From: Seonamhaeicola sp.
Lineage (GTDB): Bacteria > Bacteroidota > Bacteroidia > Flavobacteriales > Flavobacteriaceae
Reading direction: 5' to 3'
Length of the DNA stretch: 64,000 bases
Assembly (NCBI RefSeq): GCF_028281565.1
Contig: NZ_JANQJQ010000025.1
Coordinates: forward strand, 1-64,000
Program-made: the position numbers and the translations under genes
In this document: positions 61,828 through 64,000 of the stretch, in pieces
How positions within the stretch are numbered: position 1 is the first letter of the stretch
Layout: each line of letters begins with the position of its first letter
The notes under the pieces: model-generated
Seen by the model: only the letters and a program-made list of their open reading frames with translations
What the model was told of the DNA's origin: nothing
Database searches by the model: none

Positions 61828-62706
61828 TTAATAATACAACTCATCGGTCCTTAAATTCAAAAAACGTTGGGTGGCAAAATGTGTGCTTATCCAGGTAATT
61901 ACAATCCCCAAAGCAAAAACCACAACAAATAACAATACAACAAGTACCGCATTACTCATTAATTCCAGTTCCGGGAATGTTCTGTTCAGATAATAAAAAA
62001 CAATGGCCATCCCTATTAGCGCTAACGTAGCACCAATAATGCCCAGGCGAATACTTTTCCAGACAAACGGACGCCTGATAAACTGCTTGGTAGCGCCAAC
62101 CATTTGCATGGTCTTAATAGTGAAACGCTTGGAATATACGGAAAGCCGCAACGAACTGTTTATAAGTAAAACAGCAATAACTGTAAATAAGGCGCTGATA
62201 ACCAATACCCAAAAACTGATCTTTTTGACATTATCATTCATAAGGTTCACCAGGTCATTATCATAACTTACTTCATCCACAAACTTTTTGTTCAGGGCCT
62301 CGGCAGAAACTGTTTCCAAATGTTCCGAGGTGACATAATCCGCTTTTAAATGTACATCGATAGAGTTCTGCAACGGATTGTATCCCACAAAATCCATAAA
62401 ATCTTCACCGGTTTCCACCTTCATGAATTCAGCCGCTTGTTCTTTCGAGACGTATTCGGTAGATTTTACATAATCGCTCATGGTTAAGCTTTTTTCAAGC
62501 TGTTTGATTTCTATGTCTTTGGCATTTTCCTTTAAATAAATGGTGACCACCACCTGCTCTTTAAAATGATCCGATACTTTTTTGGCATTTAAGAGAATGA
62601 TACCCAGTAATCCTAATAAAAACAACACCAAGGCAATACTTAAAACCACTGAAAAATAGGAAGAAATGAGTCGGCGTTTTTGCTGTTTTTCGTAATATGA
62701 AGTCAT
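61828..62706 (-). CDS. ftsX: Cell division protein FtsX (permease-like)
   Basis: 292 residues. N-terminal helix at ~18-38, periplasmic domain at ~40-165 (KEQVVVTIYLKENAKDIEIKQLEKSL ...), then three helices in the FtsX fold. Works with the FtsE ATPase to activate peptidoglycan hydrolases in division. Motif SVYSKRFTIKTMQMVGATKQFIRRPF is typical. ftsE is not nearby, as is common in Bacteroidota. Confidence 0.93.
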   Translation of the reverse strand: MTSYYEKQQKRRLISSYFSVVLSIALVLFLLGLLGIILLNAKKVSDHFKEQVVVTIYLKENAKDIEIKQLEKSLTMSDYVKSTEYVSKEQAAEFMKVETGEDFMDFVGYNPLQNSIDVHLKADYVTSEHLETVSAEALNKKFVDEVSYDNDLVNLMNDNVKKISFWVLVISALFTVIAVLLINSSLRLSVYSKRFTIKTMQMVGATKQFIRRPFVWKSIRLGIIGATLALIGMAIVFYYLNRTFPELELMSNAVLVVLLFVVVFALGIVITWISTHFATQRFLNLRTDELYY

Positions 62707-62803
62707 AAATAGCGATTAATGTTGTAAAAATAGTAAAGTATATGACATGTCTATTTATATAAACTAAAACATATCAACATTGTTGCTTTCAGGGTTCAGG
62801 TTT

Positions 62804-63745
62804 TTAACCGGTTTTTGGTTGTCTGCTGATGAGATATACCCCAATAATGACCAAAAAGCAACTGATAATTTTTACCGGATCAATGTCTTTGTTGTAAATC
62901 TCATTGTGAAACACATAAGATAAAATAAGAACAATAATAAAACTTACAGCTGGTTGCACATAGGAATAACTTCCCGCCACGGCCGGAGATACTTGCCGCA
63001 ATCCGTAAATATTAAATAAGAATGTTAAAAATGTCGTGCATACAATAATATAGGCAATGGCTAAACTGGTACTCGTATCAAAGGCTCCGTAATTTGTATT
63101 GTAAATAACATCTTTTAAACCAATGGGGACTAAAAAGATAAGCCCAAATAGAAAAACCCAGCTTATAATAGTAATAAAATGATAGGTGCGCATTAATGGT
63201 TTTACTAGCACCTGATATAACGAGTAAAACAAGACATTAATAAAAATGAACAGGTTTCCTAAAAAAGAGCTGTTATCATCTGCTACCTGTCCGTACCAGA
63301 TTAAGCTTATGGCACCTAAAGCACCAATGCTTAGGCCTAGTAGTTTGGCGCCGGTAACTTTTTCTTTCAAAAAGAAAATACTCAATATAAAAACAACTGT
63401 AGGCGCTGAGGTCATGATGATTGAAGTGTCTACTGGCGATGTTAAATTAAGTCCGTGAAAAAAAGACAGTTGATTCATAGAAGCACCAAACAATCCGCAT
63501 AATGCCAGTTTAAACAGGTCTTTTCCGGCTACCCGTTCCCTTATAAAGTACTTGATCCCCCAAAATAGTAACCCGGCACCAATAACGCGAAATACAACCA
63601 ATGCATTTGGATTGATTTTTTCAGGCATGATCCCTTTAGCAATAAAGTGATTTGCTGCATAAATAACATGACTCGCAAAAAGTGCCAGGTGTGCTTTTAT
63701 AATATTGCTTTGCAATGCCTTACTTTTTAAATTGAAGGATTTCAA
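62804..63745 (-). CDS. DMT superfamily permease (EamA)
   Basis: 313 residues, ten helices in two EamA halves (AHLALFASHVIYAANHFIAKGIMP; YVQPAVSFIIVLILSYVF). Start is TTG at 63745; there is no ATG in frame before residue 40, and the family needs the N-terminal helix. Substrate unknown. Second DMT member of the window, with little in common apart from the fold. Confidence 0.85.
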   Translation of the reverse strand: MKSFNLKSKALQSNIIKAHLALFASHVIYAANHFIAKGIMPEKINPNALVVFRVIGAGLLFWGIKYFIRERVAGKDLFKLALCGLFGASMNQLSFFHGLNLTSPVDTSIIMTSAPTVVFILSIFFLKEKVTGAKLLGLSIGALGAISLIWYGQVADDNSSFLGNLFIFINVLFYSLYQVLVKPLMRTYHFITIISWVFLFGLIFLVPIGLKDVIYNTNYGAFDTSTSLAIAYIIVCTTFLTFLFNIYGLRQVSPAVAGSYSYVQPAVSFIIVLILSYVFHNEIYNKDIDPVKIISCFLVIIGVYLISRQPKTG

Positions 63746-63829
63746 AAACCAAATTTAGGTCTATTATTTTACAAATGTTTAGTCAGGCCATTTTTTAAGG
63801 ATTAGGCACACTTATTTCTATTTAAAGCT

Positions 63830-63837
63830 TAAATTTG
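63830..63837 (+). promoter_or_regulatory. Probable -7 element of the leuS promoter
   Basis: TAAATTTG, 20 bases upstream of the leuS start; no clear -33 TTTG partner at 19-21 bases. Confidence 0.5.
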
Positions 63838-63857
63838 CACCTTGAAAAAGACTGATG

Positions 63858-64000
63858 ATGAAATACAATTTCAACCAGATAGAAGCCAAATGGCAAAAAT
63901 ATTGGGCCGATAACCAAACGTTTAAAGCCGAAAATAATTCAGAGAAGCCTAAGTATTATGTGTTAGACATGTTTCCTTATCCCAGCGGAGCCGGCCTGCA
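63858..64000 (+). CDS. leuS: Leucine--tRNA ligase, 5' part
   Basis: The first 47 codons of leu[19 protein letters not shown] ... [14 protein letters not shown], containing the HIGH-region lead-in ([11 protein letters not shown]). Truncated by the window end. An additional ATG at 63855 is one codon upstream. In Flavobacteria leuS is next to ftsX, as here with the DMT permease in between. Confidence 0.95.
   Translation, partial: MKYNFNQIEAKWQKYWADNQTFKAENNSEKPKYYVLDMFPYPSGAGL

Noticed and set aside
1-64000. tRNA, rRNA and CRISPR arrays
   Set aside because: No T-loop GTTCRANNC patterns in cloverleaf context, no rRNA-like stretches and no regularly spaced direct repeats with spacers were found by eye.

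Overview
The window is chromosomal DNA from a member of the Flavobacteriaceae (Bacteroidota), probably a marine or surface-dwelling relative. The evidence is a gliding-motility pair (gldE, gldD), a type IX secretion sorting domain, several TonB-dependent receptors, a Bacteroidota-type succinate dehydrogenase, L21 with a C-terminal extension, start codons mostly without Shine-Dalgarno sequences, and promoters of the TTTG-N19-21-TAnnTTTG type ahead of rplU and the HU gene. Protein-coding content is dense. No tRNA, rRNA, CRISPR array, prophage or transposase was seen.

Layout. 0-5 kb: sdhAB, a carboxypeptidase-regulatory-domain protein and an M28 peptidase. 5-13 kb: a large SprA-like surface/outer-membrane protein, exonuclease III, an OmpA-type lipoprotein, an aldo-keto reductase and small membrane or exported proteins. 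13-15 kb: an AT-rich islet with one OLD-family ATPase/TOPRIM nuclease, bordered on one side by dispersed repeats and a structured-RNA candidate (Flavo-1-like). 15-21.5 kb: RNase G, a 30-residue basic ribosomal protein (bS22/mS38-like), HU, mutY, ssb, gldE, gldD. 21.5-31 kb: a metal-binding lipoprotein, a DMT permease, rplU-rpmA, a T9SS cargo protein, a TonB receptor plus beta-propeller phytase, ahcY. 31-40 kb: a tightly packed block (PPTase, GGGP synthase, thiamine-binding protein, PnuC, NadR-like kinase, DUF4301, ArfB), then a TPP-riboswitch operon of TonB receptor, 2-oxoglutarate/Fe(II)-type oxygenase and a second PnuC-type permease. 40-51.7 kb: greA, HIT, histidine kinase, flavin reductase, a DUF3127 protein with an SSB-like tail, aat, a PhoD-like phosphatase, tag, a TonB-like protein, truB, uppP.

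51.7-60.4 kb is the most interesting part. A LacI regulator with a strong palindromic operator diverges from a TonB receptor, a cytoplasmic GH63-type glycosidase, a GNAT acetyltransferase, a sodium:solute symporter and a glycerate kinase. The glycosidase and glycerate kinase together suggest use of a glycosylglycerate such as mannosylglycerate (digeneaside of red algae) or glucosylglycerate: outer-membrane uptake, sodium-driven import, cytoplasmic hydrolysis to sugar and glycerate, and phosphorylation of glycerate. The locus appears to lie inside an otherwise conserved ftsX-DUF3098-uppP-truB neighbourhood, whose other half follows at 61.2-62.7 kb. The window ends with a DMT permease and the first codons of leuS.

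Short dispersed hairpin repeats, with arms resembling TGTCA-YNCTGAACTTGTTTCAG or CTTCGACTGCGCTCAG, sit in many intergenic gaps.
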